A stretch of DNA of 64,000 nt from Subsaxibacter sp. CAU 1640 (lineage in GTDB: Bacteria > Bacteroidota > Bacteroidia > Flavobacteriales > Flavobacteriaceae): positions 1 through 64,000 of the forward strand of contig NZ_JALNMI010000003.1 of the NCBI RefSeq assembly GCF_023156585.1, in the 5' to 3' direction. The notes under the pieces are model-generated. The model did no database searches and was not told the DNA's origin. It saw nothing but the letters and a program-made list of their open reading frames with translations. A program made the translations under genes and the position numbers. Below, piece by piece: positions 42,466 through 51,212 of the stretch. The number at the start of each line of letters is the position of its first letter. Position 1 is the stretch's first letter.

Positions 42466-42750
42466 ATGTCTTCACCAGAAGATTTTATGTTACCATGTCT
42501 CAACAAAAAATTGTTGGGAGTTGAATGCTTTGGATGTGGCATTCAACGTGCAACGGTACTATTGTTTCAAGGAGAATTTACAGCAGCATTTTTAATGTAC
42601 CCTGCTATTTATTCTCTTTTTTTATTGGCGCTTTTTCTTATCTTTAACCTGTTCGTGAAATTCAAGTTTGACGAACGCATAAAAATAGCGCTGGTAGTAC
42701 TTAATGTAAGTATCATCGTTATCAGTTATCTTATAAAAGTAATCAACTAA
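42466..42750 (+). CDS. DUF2752 family membrane protein
   Basis: The 94-residue protein has the DUF2752 signature of paired cysteines (PCLNKKLLGVECFGCGIQRA, about 10-28) and two membrane helices (about 41-61 and 73-91). Function is unknown in the family. It forms a pair with the CCC-motif gene 9 bp downstream, an arrangement I associate with Flavobacteria. Confidence 0.82.
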   Translation: MSSPEDFMLPCLNKKLLGVECFGCGIQRATVLLFQGEFTAAFLMYPAIYSLFLLALFLIFNLFVKFKFDERIKIALVVLNVSIIVISYLIKVIN

Positions 42751-42759
42751 ACAATCATT

Positions 42760-43095
42760 ATGGAAAAACAAAAACTCAACTCAACCATCGTTTACGTCCT
42801 ATCCGTGTTAGGATTTTTGTGCTGCTGTGTCATGGGAATCGGAGTTGTACCATCAGGTATTGCCTATTTTATGGCGAATAGCAAACTGAAAGAAGCATCA
42901 TTAGCGCCTGAAAATTATGACAATATCGATGGCATGAAAACGGCAAAAACTATCGCATTGATAGTTTTAATCATCAATGCCCTGTATCTAGTGTATTCTA
43001 TTTATAGAATTTCTACAGTCGGTTGGGATGAGATCATGGAGCAATCTAGACAAATGCAAGAGGAATGGATGAAGGGTGCTGGTTCAGGATCTTAA
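42760..43095 (+). CDS. CCC-motif membrane protein
   Basis: The 111-residue protein has two membrane helices (about 11-33 and 66-86). The first contains three consecutive Cys (FLCCCVMGIG). It has the DUF4190-like layout in which two helices flank a cytoplasmic loop (NSKLKEASLAPENYDNID). A short charged tail follows. No function is known. It ends at a strong terminator. Confidence 0.78.
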   Translation: MEKQKLNSTIVYVLSVLGFLCCCVMGIGVVPSGIAYFMANSKLKEASLAPENYDNIDGMKTAKTIALIVLIINALYLVYSIYRISTVGWDEIMEQSRQMQEEWMKGAGSGS

Positions 43096-43111
43096 TCTAA
43101 TTTCGAAATAA

Positions 43112-43150
43112 ATAAAAAAAGGCTGTCGTTTCAAACTGACAGCCTTTTCT
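43112..43150. terminator. Bidirectional intrinsic terminator
   Basis: AAAAGGCTGTC (43117-43127) and GACAGCCTTTT (43138-43148) form an 11-bp stem with A and T runs on either side, between the CCC-motif gene and the convergent rocD. Confidence 0.88.
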
Positions 43151-43168
43151 TTTTTGAATATATTTTGA

Positions 43169-44413
43169 TTACTTCTCGAATTGTTTCAGTGTTTTGACAA
43201 TGATGCTGACACAATCTAATAACTGCTCTTTGGTCATTACCAATGGTGGCGCAAATCGGATGATATTACCATGGGTTGGTTTTGCCAATAGCCCATTGTC
43301 GCGCAATGCCAAACAAATATTCCAAGCCCTTTCGCTGTCTTCGGTATCATTAATGACAATGGCATTCAACAGCCCTTTTCCTCTTACCAAATGAACGATG
43401 TTGCTATCCTTAATATAAGCGTTCAATTCACTTCGGAACAATTGCCCAAGTGTTTCTGCATTTTCTGCCAATTTCTCGTCTTTTACAACTTCCAATGCCG
43501 CTATAGCAACTGCTGCTGCTACAGGATTTCCACCAAAAGTACTTCCGTGACTACCTGGCTTGATGACATTCATAATGGCATTATCAGCCAGCACAGCGCT
43601 CACAGGATAAGCGCCTCCACTTAAGGCTTTCCCAAGAATCAGAATATCTGGTTTCACGTTTTCATGGTCTACAGCCAATAGCTTTCCAGTCCTCGCAATA
43701 CCAGTCTGTACTTCATCTGCTATAAACAATACATTGTATTTTTCACATAGTGCTTTTGCTCTTGCCAAATACCCTTCGCTTGGCACATACACACCAGCTT
43801 CACCTTGAATAGGTTCTACCAAAAATCCAGCAACGTTCGGATTGTTTTTCAGTGCAGCTTCCAGTTCCTCAAGATTATCATAATCTATTTTGATAAAACC
43901 ATCTGTAAACGGTCCAAAATGCTTGCGAGCCACAGGATCATTGGAGAATGAAATGATGGTAGTCGTACGTCCGTGAAAATTGTTTTTGCATACGATGATT
44001 TCGGCCTCTTTATTCTCAATGCCCTTTACTTCATAAGCCCATTTTCTACAGATTTTCAAAGCGGTCTCCACTGCTTCCGCGCCTGTGTTCATGGGCAACA
44101 GTTTGTCAAAACCAAAATACTCACAGGCATATTTCTCATACTTGCCAAGCATATCATTATAAAATGCTCTAGAGGTCAATGCCAATGTTTTGGATTGTTC
44201 CACCAATGCATTGACGATTTTCGGGTGACAATGTCCTTGGTTCACTGCGGAATACGCTGAAAGAAAATCATAATATTGCTTTCCTTCTACATCCCAAACG
44301 TGTACACCTTCTCCTCTACTCAATACTACCGGTAGCGGATGGTAATTGTGCGCGCCATACTTGTTTTCTAGGTCTATTGCTTGTTGAGACCCTAATTGTT
44401 CTAAAACAGCCAT
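43169..44413 (-). CDS. rocD: Ornithine aminotransferase
   Basis: It transfers the delta-amino group of ornithine to 2-oxoglutarate, linking arginine and proline metabolism. ATG 44413 gives 414 residues starting [24 protein letters not shown]; an upstream in-frame ATG adds nine residues. [21 protein letters not shown], the PLP Asp in [17 protein letters not shown] and the PLP Lys in [18 protein letters not shown] (about 259) are intact. It is a single gene. Confidence 0.93.
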   Translation of the reverse strand: MAVLEQLGSQQAIDLENKYGAHNYHPLPVVLSRGEGVHVWDVEGKQYYDFLSAYSAVNQGHCHPKIVNALVEQSKTLALTSRAFYNDMLGKYEKYACEYFGFDKLLPMNTGAEAVETALKICRKWAYEVKGIENKEAEIIVCKNNFHGRTTTIISFSNDPVARKHFGPFTDGFIKIDYDNLEELEAALKNNPNVAGFLVEPIQGEAGVYVPSEGYLARAKALCEKYNVLFIADEVQTGIARTGKLLAVDHENVKPDILILGKALSGGAYPVSAVLADNAIMNVIKPGSHGSTFGGNPVAAAVAIAALEVVKDEKLAENAETLGQLFRSELNAYIKDSNIVHLVRGKGLLNAIVINDTEDSERAWNICLALRDNGLLAKPTHGNIIRFAPPLVMTKEQLLDCVSIIVKTLKQFEK

Positions 44414-44676
44414 TTTAAATAATTTTAAAGTTAACGCCAAGCCTTATTGTCGGTATCGTTTGCCGTTAGTTCCTAATACAAACTCTTACAACCAATATCG
44501 CTCAACGATTAAAATAACCATTCCTTCTGTACCTTTATTCTTTCGAAGAACCCGACAGCTATCGGGACGAAAAAGCAGCGTGGGAGAGAAATCATCCCTA
44601 GGACTCGCAAATTACTAAATATCTTGTGAATTTTTTTATATCCACATCTGATTTTTATTGTAGTTGATTAGATGTG
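44414..44676. other. Intergenic region upstream of rocD
   Basis: The stretch has no convincing ORF. It holds the near-palindrome CCCGACAGCTATCGGG (44551-44566), one base from the perfect CCCGATAGCTATCGGG type, and otherwise AT-rich sequence running into the minisatellite. Confidence 0.6.
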
Positions 44677-44928
44677 ATGATGAAATGGTTATGTGTAATG
44701 TACCAATGGTTATTTGTCATGAACCATTAGTGAACTGTGATGTACCTTTTGTAAACTGTCATGCACCAAATGTTTTCTGTTATGTACCAAAGGTTTTCTG
44801 TTATACACCAAAAGTAAACTGCCATGCACCAAGAGTAAACTGTCATGTACCATTAGTAAACTGTCATGTACCAAAGGTTTTTTGTTATGTACAATTAGTA
44901 AACTGTTATGTACCAAAACGCTCTAAAA
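44677..44928. repeat. 21-bp minisatellite, about 11 copies
   Basis: Head-to-tail units of exactly 21 bp run from about 44677 to 44928, with consensus ATGTACCAttAGTAAACTGTC (in 21 positions: ATGTACC, a variable AT triplet, then GTAAACTGT or GTTTTCTGT, then C/T). Two subtypes differ at the third quarter (GTAAAC versus GTTTTC). The last unit decays into the region before rlmD. Because 21 is a multiple of three, both strands stay open across it, giving a Cys-per-7-residue frame on plus and an MVHDSLL-type frame on minus. Confidence 0.92.
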
Positions 44929-45107
44929 CCACAGTAAAACCTCAAAAACACCCCAAAAATGACTTCAAAAACATGTCATTTTTAAACAGAGGAATTTCAC
45001 TCATTAAATTGCTCAAATTTTGGTGTAAAAACACTCAAATCGTCATCACCTAAAATCTATGATTGTAAAAAAACGGACCGCTTTTAATACCTTTCATAAA
45101 AAGCAAC

Positions 45108-45115
45108 TATTTTTG
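45108..45115 (+). promoter_or_regulatory. -7 promoter box of rlmD
   Basis: TATTTTTG, exact TAnnTTTG, just 4 bases before ATG 45120, which would make the transcript almost leaderless. Confidence 0.4.
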
Positions 45116-45119
45116 CGGC

Positions 45120-46532
45120 ATGAAACGAAGAGCTGCCAAACAAGTTTTTGAAAAAATTGAAGTCCTAGATGCTGGTGCAAAAGGTAAAACCATCGCCAAA
45201 GCGCCTGATGGACGTGTCATCTTTCTATCTAATACAGTCCCTGGTGATGTTGTGGATATTCAAACCTTCAAAAAACGAAAAGCCTATTATGAAGGTAAGG
45301 CCATCGCATTTCATTCGTATTCTGAAAAACGTACAGAACCTAAATGCCAACATTTTGGCGTGTGTGGCGGTTGCAAATGGCAAGACATGGATTATAAATT
45401 CCAGTTAGAATACAAACAGAAAGAGGTTGAAAACAATCTGAAGCGTATCGGTCATGTAGAATTGCCAGAAACCTCACCTATTTTAGGTTCTGAAGAACAG
45501 TATTTCTACAGAAACAAAATGGAATTCTCCTTCAGCGACAGCCGTTGGTTGACGTTGGAAGAAATTCAATCTGATAAAGAACTAGATGATAAAAATGCCC
45601 TTGGATTTCACATTCCCGGAATGTGGGATAAAATCTTGGACATTAAGAAATGTTGGTTGCAGGAAGACCCATCGAATGCCATTCGTAATTCGGTAAAGCA
45701 ATTTGCAATTGATAATGACTTGGAGTTTTTCAATACTCGTAACCAATCTGGTCTTTTAAGAACGATGATGATTCGTACTGCATCTACTGGTGACATTATG
45801 GTAATGATTCAATTCTTTAAAGAAGACAAGCAGAAACGCGAATTGCTCCTTGATTTCATTGCCAATGAATTCCCTGAAATCACTTCTTTGCAATATGTTA
45901 TCAATGGCAAAGCAAATGATACCATTTATGACCAAGAAGTGATTTGCTACAAAGGTGAAGACCACATCTTTGAAGATATGGAAGGTTTAAAATTTAAAAT
46001 CAATGCCAAATCCTTTTATCAAACCAATTCGCAACAAGCTTACGAATTGTATAAAGTGACTCGTGATTTCGCAGATTTAAAAGGTGATGAACTTGTGTAT
46101 GATTTATATACAGGTACAGGAACCATTGCGCAGTTTGTTGCCAAACAAGCAAAGAAAGTAATAGGTGTAGAAGCTGTGCCAGACGCCATTTCAGCAGCCA
46201 AAGAGAATGCACAATTAAATCAGATAGAAAACGTTGAATTCTATGTTGGAGATATGAAAAATGTGTTTAATTCAGAATTCATAAAGCAACACGGTCATCC
46301 AGATGTGATCATTACCGATCCACCGCGTGATGGAATGCATAAAGATGTGGTAGAACAAATTTTGAATATTTCACCTAAAAAAGTGGTGTATGTCAGCTGT
46401 AATTCAGCAACGCAGGCAAGAGATTTACAATTGATGGATGCTATGTATAAAGTGACCAAAGTGCAACCTGTAGATATGTTTCCACAAACGCATCATGTAG
46501 AAAATGTTGTACTTTTGGAAAGAAGATCATAA
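45120..46532 (+). CDS. rlmD: 23S rRNA (uracil-C5)-methyltransferase, RlmD family
   Basis: This SAM-dependent enzyme methylates a uridine of 23S rRNA. The 470-residue protein has an N-terminal TRAM domain (about 1-70), the 4Fe-4S cysteines Cys76, Cys82, Cys85 (PKCQHFGVCGGCKWQ) and a fourth in DIKKCWLQ, and a Rossmann domain with VYDLYTGTGTIAQFVA and the catalytic motif ITDPPRDGMHKDVV plus YVSCNSATQARDL. The rRNA position (U1939 or another) cannot be read from sequence alone. It begins a run with two small conserved proteins. Confidence 0.9.
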   Translation: MKRRAAKQVFEKIEVLDAGAKGKTIAKAPDGRVIFLSNTVPGDVVDIQTFKKRKAYYEGKAIAFHSYSEKRTEPKCQHFGVCGGCKWQDMDYKFQLEYKQKEVENNLKRIGHVELPETSPILGSEEQYFYRNKMEFSFSDSRWLTLEEIQSDKELDDKNALGFHIPGMWDKILDIKKCWLQEDPSNAIRNSVKQFAIDNDLEFFNTRNQSGLLRTMMIRTASTGDIMVMIQFFKEDKQKRELLLDFIANEFPEITSLQYVINGKANDTIYDQEVICYKGEDHIFEDMEGLKFKINAKSFYQTNSQQAYELYKVTRDFADLKGDELVYDLYTGTGTIAQFVAKQAKKVIGVEAVPDAISAAKENAQLNQIENVEFYVGDMKNVFNSEFIKQHGHPDVIITDPPRDGMHKDVVEQILNISPKKVVYVSCNSATQARDLQLMDAMYKVTKVQPVDMFPQTHHVENVVLLERRS

Positions 46533-46555
46533 AACTGAACGTTAATAACGACAAC

Positions 46556-47095
46556 TTGAAATACCAAACTATATTTAAATTCTTTTTGCTTGTTTTTATT
46601 ATCATAGGAACATCAAGCTGTGAGCGCGATGATATCTGTGCAGAAGCCACGCAAACAACACCTCATCTAGTCATTGAATTTTACGACATCAATGATCCTG
46701 ATGTTTTAAAAGATGTAAGACAGCTTTCTGTAAGAGGATTTGATAGAGATGATAATCCTTTAGATGATATCACAGTAGAATCTCCTTTTAGTTCAATAAC
46801 ATTACCACTGTATTTTCAGAATGAAGGAGAAAATGTGGTTTCACGATTTTCTATTGAAAAAGACACCGATTTCCGTTTGGATTCAGACCCTGCCACAGAG
46901 TCAAATGTGGATATCATCGAAATAAGTTACACTCCTCAATTTGAATATGTATCAAGAGCATGTGGCTATAAAAGTATTTTTACTAACCTTTCCATTACAG
47001 TTGTTCAGGATGGCAACAATTGGATTTTATCAAACGAAGTTATATTTACAACCATAGAAAATGAAAATGAAGCACACATCTTACTTCGTCATTAG
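46556..47095 (+). CDS. Lipoprotein-like conserved Flavobacteria protein (DUF6452-like)
   Basis: The 179-residue protein starts at TTG 46556 with a lipoprotein-type signal (KYQTIFKFFLLVFIIIGTSSC, Cys22) followed by ERDDICAEATQTTPHLVIEFYD, the mark of what I recall as DUF6452. The rest is beta-rich. It begins 24 bp after rlmD, and its 3' end overlaps the next gene by about 30 bp, so the three genes form one unit. Function unknown. Confidence 0.75.
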   Translation: MKYQTIFKFFLLVFIIIGTSSCERDDICAEATQTTPHLVIEFYDINDPDVLKDVRQLSVRGFDRDDNPLDDITVESPFSSITLPLYFQNEGENVVSRFSIEKDTDFRLDSDPATESNVDIIEISYTPQFEYVSRACGYKSIFTNLSITVVQDGNNWILSNEVIFTTIENENEAHILLRH

Positions 47096-47810
47096 TCTTT
47101 TGCTTTTGATGTTGGTACCAATGACATCATTTTCACAAGAAGAAACCACCCAGCAACAAGACACATTAGTTTACAAGCAGAAATACGGATTGCGTTTAGG
47201 TGCTGATATTTATAGACCTATACGCAGTTTTATAGATGAAGAGTATACAGGTTTTGAAATCAATGGTGACTACCGACTTACCAAAAGTATCTATTTAGCA
47301 GGAGAATTGGGAACAGAGCAACGAAGTAATGTAACTGATTATCTTGATGTCACTGCAAAAGGCAGTTATTTCAAGGCTGGAGTCGACTACAACTTTTATC
47401 AGAATTGGCTCGACATGGAAAACATGATCTATGGAGGTTTCCGAGTTGGTGTGAGTTCGTTCAGCCAAACGTTGAACAGTTATACCGTCTATAATACAGA
47501 TCCTTATTATGATGACCCTTTTACATCTGATGTTTCGCAGGAATTTAAAGGTCTTTCTGCTATTTGGGCCGAAATTATTTTTGGAATGAAAGTCGAAGTC
47601 ATCAACAATATTTATGTTGGAGCCAATGTGCAGCTGAAAGGCAGAATAACTGAAACCAAACCAGAGAATTTTGCCAACCTCTATATACCAGGATTCAATA
47701 AAGTGTTTGATAGTGGACGCTTCGGGATTGGCTTTGGCTATAACGTTTCTTACCTCATCCCTATTTATAAAAAGGATAAAAAAGTGGCTGTTGAAAAAAA
47801 CAGTAATTAA
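47061..47810 (+). CDS. Conserved secreted barrel-like protein (DUF6048-like)
   Basis: The 249-residue protein (ATG 47061, or 47067 for MKHTSYFVISLLLLMLVPMTSFSQ) has a signal peptide and alternating strands: YGLRLGADIYRPIRSFIDEEYTGFEINGDYRLTKSIYLAGELG, then SYFKAGVDYNFYQNW and FGIGFGYNVSYLIPI. It looks like an outer-membrane barrel, and matches what I recall as DUF6048, which is encoded beside DUF6452 in many Flavobacteria. Overlap with the preceding gene supports a functional pair. Confidence 0.78.
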   Translation: MKMKHTSYFVISLLLLMLVPMTSFSQEETTQQQDTLVYKQKYGLRLGADIYRPIRSFIDEEYTGFEINGDYRLTKSIYLAGELGTEQRSNVTDYLDVTAKGSYFKAGVDYNFYQNWLDMENMIYGGFRVGVSSFSQTLNSYTVYNTDPYYDDPFTSDVSQEFKGLSAIWAEIIFGMKVEVINNIYVGANVQLKGRITETKPENFANLYIPGFNKVFDSGRFGIGFGYNVSYLIPIYKKDKKVAVEKNSN

Positions 47811-47912
47811 GATACAGATTTTGTTTGATTTCTAACCATCATTAATCGGTAGTCATCATTCACTAATCTTAATCATTTTTTCTTATCTTTTCCATAGAAT
47901 TTCATCATCGAT

Positions 47913-48437
47913 ATGGACAAGGAATCTATTGCTGATTTATTGGAAGAAAAAAACCAAGCACTTCTTACATATTTAGAACAACAACCTGAAGAAAAATGGC
48001 CCGAAGGTCCTGCTGGAAAATGGACTTCCGGTCAACAGGCATTGCATCTTTTGCAAAGCATCAAGCCTTTAAACGATGCTTTGAGTATGCCCAAATTCTT
48101 ATTGAGATATAAATTCGGTAAAGCCAACCGAGAAGTCAGATCTTACGAAACGGTTGTGCAACGTTATCAAGAACGGTTGAAAGATGCGAAAGGTGCAACT
48201 TTTAGAGGTTCTCAAAATATGAAGATTCCGACCATTCACGAAAAAAAGTATATACTCACACGTCTTCAGGTTGAAAGCAAAAAACTACAATACAAAACCA
48301 GAAAAATGTCTGATAAAAATCTAGACACGCTCATTCTTCCGCATCCGTTGATGGGAAAAATGCCTGTCAGAGAAATCATTATGTGGACGGCTCATCATAT
48401 CGAACACCACACAAAAATTCTTCAAGAAAACTATTGA
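47913..48437 (+). CDS. DinB-like four-helix protein
   Basis: The 174-residue protein has the DinB/YfiT-like bundle with metal-ligand-like His: GQQALHLLQS (about 44-53) and the closing MWTAHHIEHHTKIL. Such proteins are putative metal-dependent hydrolases or thiol transferases; the activity here is not known. It stands 100 bp after the DUF6048-like gene and 50 bp before the next. Confidence 0.8.
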   Translation: MDKESIADLLEEKNQALLTYLEQQPEEKWPEGPAGKWTSGQQALHLLQSIKPLNDALSMPKFLLRYKFGKANREVRSYETVVQRYQERLKDAKGATFRGSQNMKIPTIHEKKYILTRLQVESKKLQYKTRKMSDKNLDTLILPHPLMGKMPVREIIMWTAHHIEHHTKILQENY

Positions 48438-48488
48438 AGACACGTTACAAATCGTTTTCCAACTCGTCTACCTTAAAAACCATCAACT

Positions 48489-49979
48489 ATGAAATTTCAA
48501 CACATTCTGTTTGTGACAATCCTTTTAGGTTGGTCAACATTAATGTTTTCACAACAAATTACAGGGCAAATCATTGATGCCAAAACCAATGAACCCATTG
48601 CGTTTGCGACCGTTCAATATGGAGAAAACAGCGGTGTGGTGAGCAATATGGAAGGTTATTTTACTTTAAGTATGGAACGATTGACCGATGAGACTATGCT
48701 GACCGTTTCTTTTATGGGTTATCAAACTCAAGAATTATCCATCAAAACATTGGAAAGTCAAAGTAATCTTATCAAACTCAAAGAAGCCGTCAATCAGTTG
48801 AACACGGTTTATATTACCAACAAATTACCGAGTGTTGACAGTGTGATGGCAAGAGTTCAGCGAAATCTTCCAAAGAATTATCAGTTTTCAAACGTCAAAC
48901 AGACATTGTTTTCAAGGGAAACTATGTTTTTTAAAGCCAATAAACTGGATGTTGACATTGATAAATCTTCAGGTTTTAGCAAAAAGCAATTGGAAGCTTC
49001 CAATAAAGAATTCAATCAACTGACCAATCAGATTGTGAACAATCCGCCTACACAGACCTTTACTGACGTGTTATCCGAGTTACATTTAAAATCTGACCTC
49101 AACGGAAAAATGGATGTGAAGCAGGCCACAAAACTGAAAGACCGAAAAAACAGTCTGTCGCTGGAAACCATACAGGCGAGAGTCACTAACATTGCTTTGC
49201 AGCATTTAGATACCTCTAAAACTTATAAGGTGAAAAGCGGCTGGTTTAAGGTAGATGATTCTCTTTCACTCAAGAAAAGCAAGGAAAAGAAACAGGATTT
49301 AGATGACAACAGTTTCAACAAATTAAAATCAGAAAACATTCATTATCTGGCGGAGCATTTGTTCAAAGACAAATCTTTGATGGATTTTGTGTTGGATACT
49401 GAACTATATGATTACGAACTTACCAACGTTACCACGATTGACGACCAGTTAGTATATGTTGTAACCTATGAGCCACGTAAACGCAGTGCCAAGTTTACTG
49501 GCACGATTTACATTGCTGATGAAGATTATGCCATTTTGAAAATGGATTACAGTTATGCCGAAGGGAGAATTGGTGAGAAATTAAACCTAAAGCTTCTTTT
49601 AGGTGTCAAATATGTGGAAAATGTGAACAAAGGCACAGTCATCTATAAAAAGAACGGCGAAGAAAATTATTATCCGTACTACATCAATCACGAATCTGGG
49701 AAATATGTGTATGCACACAGACCATTTAAGTTTACTGAAAACGATGACGACAGCAAGAACAAAGTCTCGTTTGATGTGGTGATTGAAGGAAACATTGTGG
49801 AAAAATATGAAGTGATGAGCCTTGGTTATTCCAGTTCAGATGATGCCACATTCAGCGCTGTAACCGAACCGAAGAAAGTAGATTACATACAACTAAAGCA
49901 ATACGACCCAACACTATGGAAAGATTATAACATCTTGGAACCGTTGGATGAATTGAAGAAATTTAAGGTTGAGGAGTAG
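48489..49979 (+). CDS. Carboxypeptidase-like regulatory domain protein, 496 aa
   Basis: The secreted protein (signal MKFQHILFVTILLGWSTLMFS) begins with a carboxypeptidase-regulatory-like beta-sandwich: QITGQIIDAKTNEPIAFATVQYGENSGVVSNMEGYFTL in parts. It continues with a 380-residue region rich in strands, including TKLKDRKNSLSLETIQARV and IAEEDYAILKMDYSYAEGRIGE-like segments (actual IADEDYAILKMDYSYAEG). No TonB plug or barrel is present. I do not assign a function. It is convergent with the THUMP methyltransferase gene. Confidence 0.8.
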   Translation: MKFQHILFVTILLGWSTLMFSQQITGQIIDAKTNEPIAFATVQYGENSGVVSNMEGYFTLSMERLTDETMLTVSFMGYQTQELSIKTLESQSNLIKLKEAVNQLNTVYITNKLPSVDSVMARVQRNLPKNYQFSNVKQTLFSRETMFFKANKLDVDIDKSSGFSKKQLEASNKEFNQLTNQIVNNPPTQTFTDVLSELHLKSDLNGKMDVKQATKLKDRKNSLSLETIQARVTNIALQHLDTSKTYKVKSGWFKVDDSLSLKKSKEKKQDLDDNSFNKLKSENIHYLAEHLFKDKSLMDFVLDTELYDYELTNVTTIDDQLVYVVTYEPRKRSAKFTGTIYIADEDYAILKMDYSYAEGRIGEKLNLKLLLGVKYVENVNKGTVIYKKNGEENYYPYYINHESGKYVYAHRPFKFTENDDDSKNKVSFDVVIEGNIVEKYEVMSLGYSSSDDATFSAVTEPKKVDYIQLKQYDPTLWKDYNILEPLDELKKFKVEE

Positions 49980-49996
49980 TAGAAATCTAAAGATTT

Positions 49997-51154
49997 CTAA
50001 TCATTATACTTTGCTTTCTTACTGCCTTCATACATCACATATTTGACCAAACGTGCTTCGAGCTTGGCATTTACAAGGTGAATTTTTCTAGAAGGTCTTA
50101 AACCTACGTGTTTTAGAGCATCCAAATTTGACGTGATGAACCAAGCATCCGTACCAGGATAATTTTGCTTTAAGGTGTCGCCAATATTTTTATAAAAGGT
50201 TTCCATTTCTATATCCAAACGTTCGCCATAAGGTGGATTGAACACCATATGAAGCTTGTTATCACCTCCTTTTTGGGTCTTGAAGAAATCTTCGTGCTTC
50301 ACCTCTATAAAATCTTCCAATTGTGCATTCTTCACATTGTCTTTTGCTTTCGCAACTGCACTCGGACTTTTATCATAACCAACTATCTTATAATGGAAAT
50401 CTCTGGTTTTATTCAGAAGTGATTCTTCTATTTTTTCAAATAAATCGACATCCCAATCATTCCAACGTTCGAATGCAAATTCCTTTCTCATTAAATTAGG
50501 TGGAATGTTACAAGCAATCATTGCTGCTTCAATCAAAATGGTACCACTACCACACATAGGATCCATAAAATCAGATTGTCCATCCCAACCAGACAACATC
50601 ACCAAACCAGCTGCCAGCACCTCATTGATAGGCGCAATATTGGTAGCTGTTTTGTAGCCACGCTTGTGCAAGGAATCACCAGATGTGTCCAAGGAAATAT
50701 TACAGAAATCCCTATCGATATGGACGTTGATTTTAAGATCAGGAAACTTCAAATCGACATTAGGACGCTGACCCGTCATGTCTCTTATCTTATCTACAAT
50801 GGCATCTTTGGTTTTCTGTGCGATGTAGAGAGAATGGGTAAACAATTTGGAGTGAACCGTGGCATCTACCGCGAGCGTTCCCGATGGTTTGAGCAAATGT
50901 TGCCAATCCATTTTATAGAGCTTGTCATAAAGATCTTTTTCACTTTTAACTCGAAAGGAATTAATAGGTTTCAGAATTTTAATGGCTGTGCGCAACCCTA
51001 AATTGGCTTTATACATAAACCCTTTATCGCCCACAAAACTGACACTTCGTACTCCGGTTTTCACGTCTTGTGCGCCCATTTGCGTCAATTCCTTTGCTAA
51101 AATATCTTCAAAGCCAAACAAGGTTTTGGCCACCATATTAAAATTATTCTCCAT
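49997..51154 (-). CDS. THUMP-domain RNA methyltransferase (RlmL/TrmN-like)
   Basis: This class I SAM-dependent methyltransferase has 385 residues from ATG 51154 (MENNFNMVAKTLFGFEDILA); an in-frame start 24 codons earlier adds a stretch unlike the family and overlaps the divergent gene. A ferredoxin-like and THUMP region (about 1-160) is followed by the Rossmann domain with DPMCGSGTILIEAAMIA and motif IV NPPYGERL. It resembles the N-terminal half of RlmL, which makes m2G in 23S rRNA, but tRNA is possible. Confidence 0.88.
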   Translation of the reverse strand: MENNFNMVAKTLFGFEDILAKELTQMGAQDVKTGVRSVSFVGDKGFMYKANLGLRTAIKILKPINSFRVKSEKDLYDKLYKMDWQHLLKPSGTLAVDATVHSKLFTHSLYIAQKTKDAIVDKIRDMTGQRPNVDLKFPDLKINVHIDRDFCNISLDTSGDSLHKRGYKTATNIAPINEVLAAGLVMLSGWDGQSDFMDPMCGSGTILIEAAMIACNIPPNLMRKEFAFERWNDWDVDLFEKIEESLLNKTRDFHYKIVGYDKSPSAVAKAKDNVKNAQLEDFIEVKHEDFFKTQKGGDNKLHMVFNPPYGERLDIEMETFYKNIGDTLKQNYPGTDAWFITSNLDALKHVGLRPSRKIHLVNAKLEARLVKYVMYEGSKKAKYND

Positions 51155-51172
51155 AGTGCACTCTCTGTAGAT

Positions 51173-51195
51173 TGCAAAAATAAAGTATTTTTGCA
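51173..51195. promoter_or_regulatory. Back-to-back divergent -7 boxes in one palindrome
   Basis: TGCAAAAATA (51173-51182) and its exact inverse TATTTTTGCA (51186-51195) are separated by AAG. Each arm carries a perfect TAnnTTTG box: minus strand at 51175-51182 for the THUMP gene (ATG 51154), plus strand at 51186-51193 for the methyltransferase gene (ATG 51213). Confidence 0.6.
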
Positions 51196-51212
51196 GGCAG
51201 ACGAATGATTCG

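Noticed and set aside
44710-44916. A 68-residue minus-strand frame across the minisatellite
   Set aside because: Openness is explained by repeat length; no upstream signal or domain supports it.
44664-45053. A 129-residue plus-strand frame across the minisatellite, with Cys every seven residues
   Set aside because: It begins at TTG with no promoter or leader and runs out of the repeat into a composition unlike the rest. The opposite strand is equally open, as expected from a 21-bp unit.
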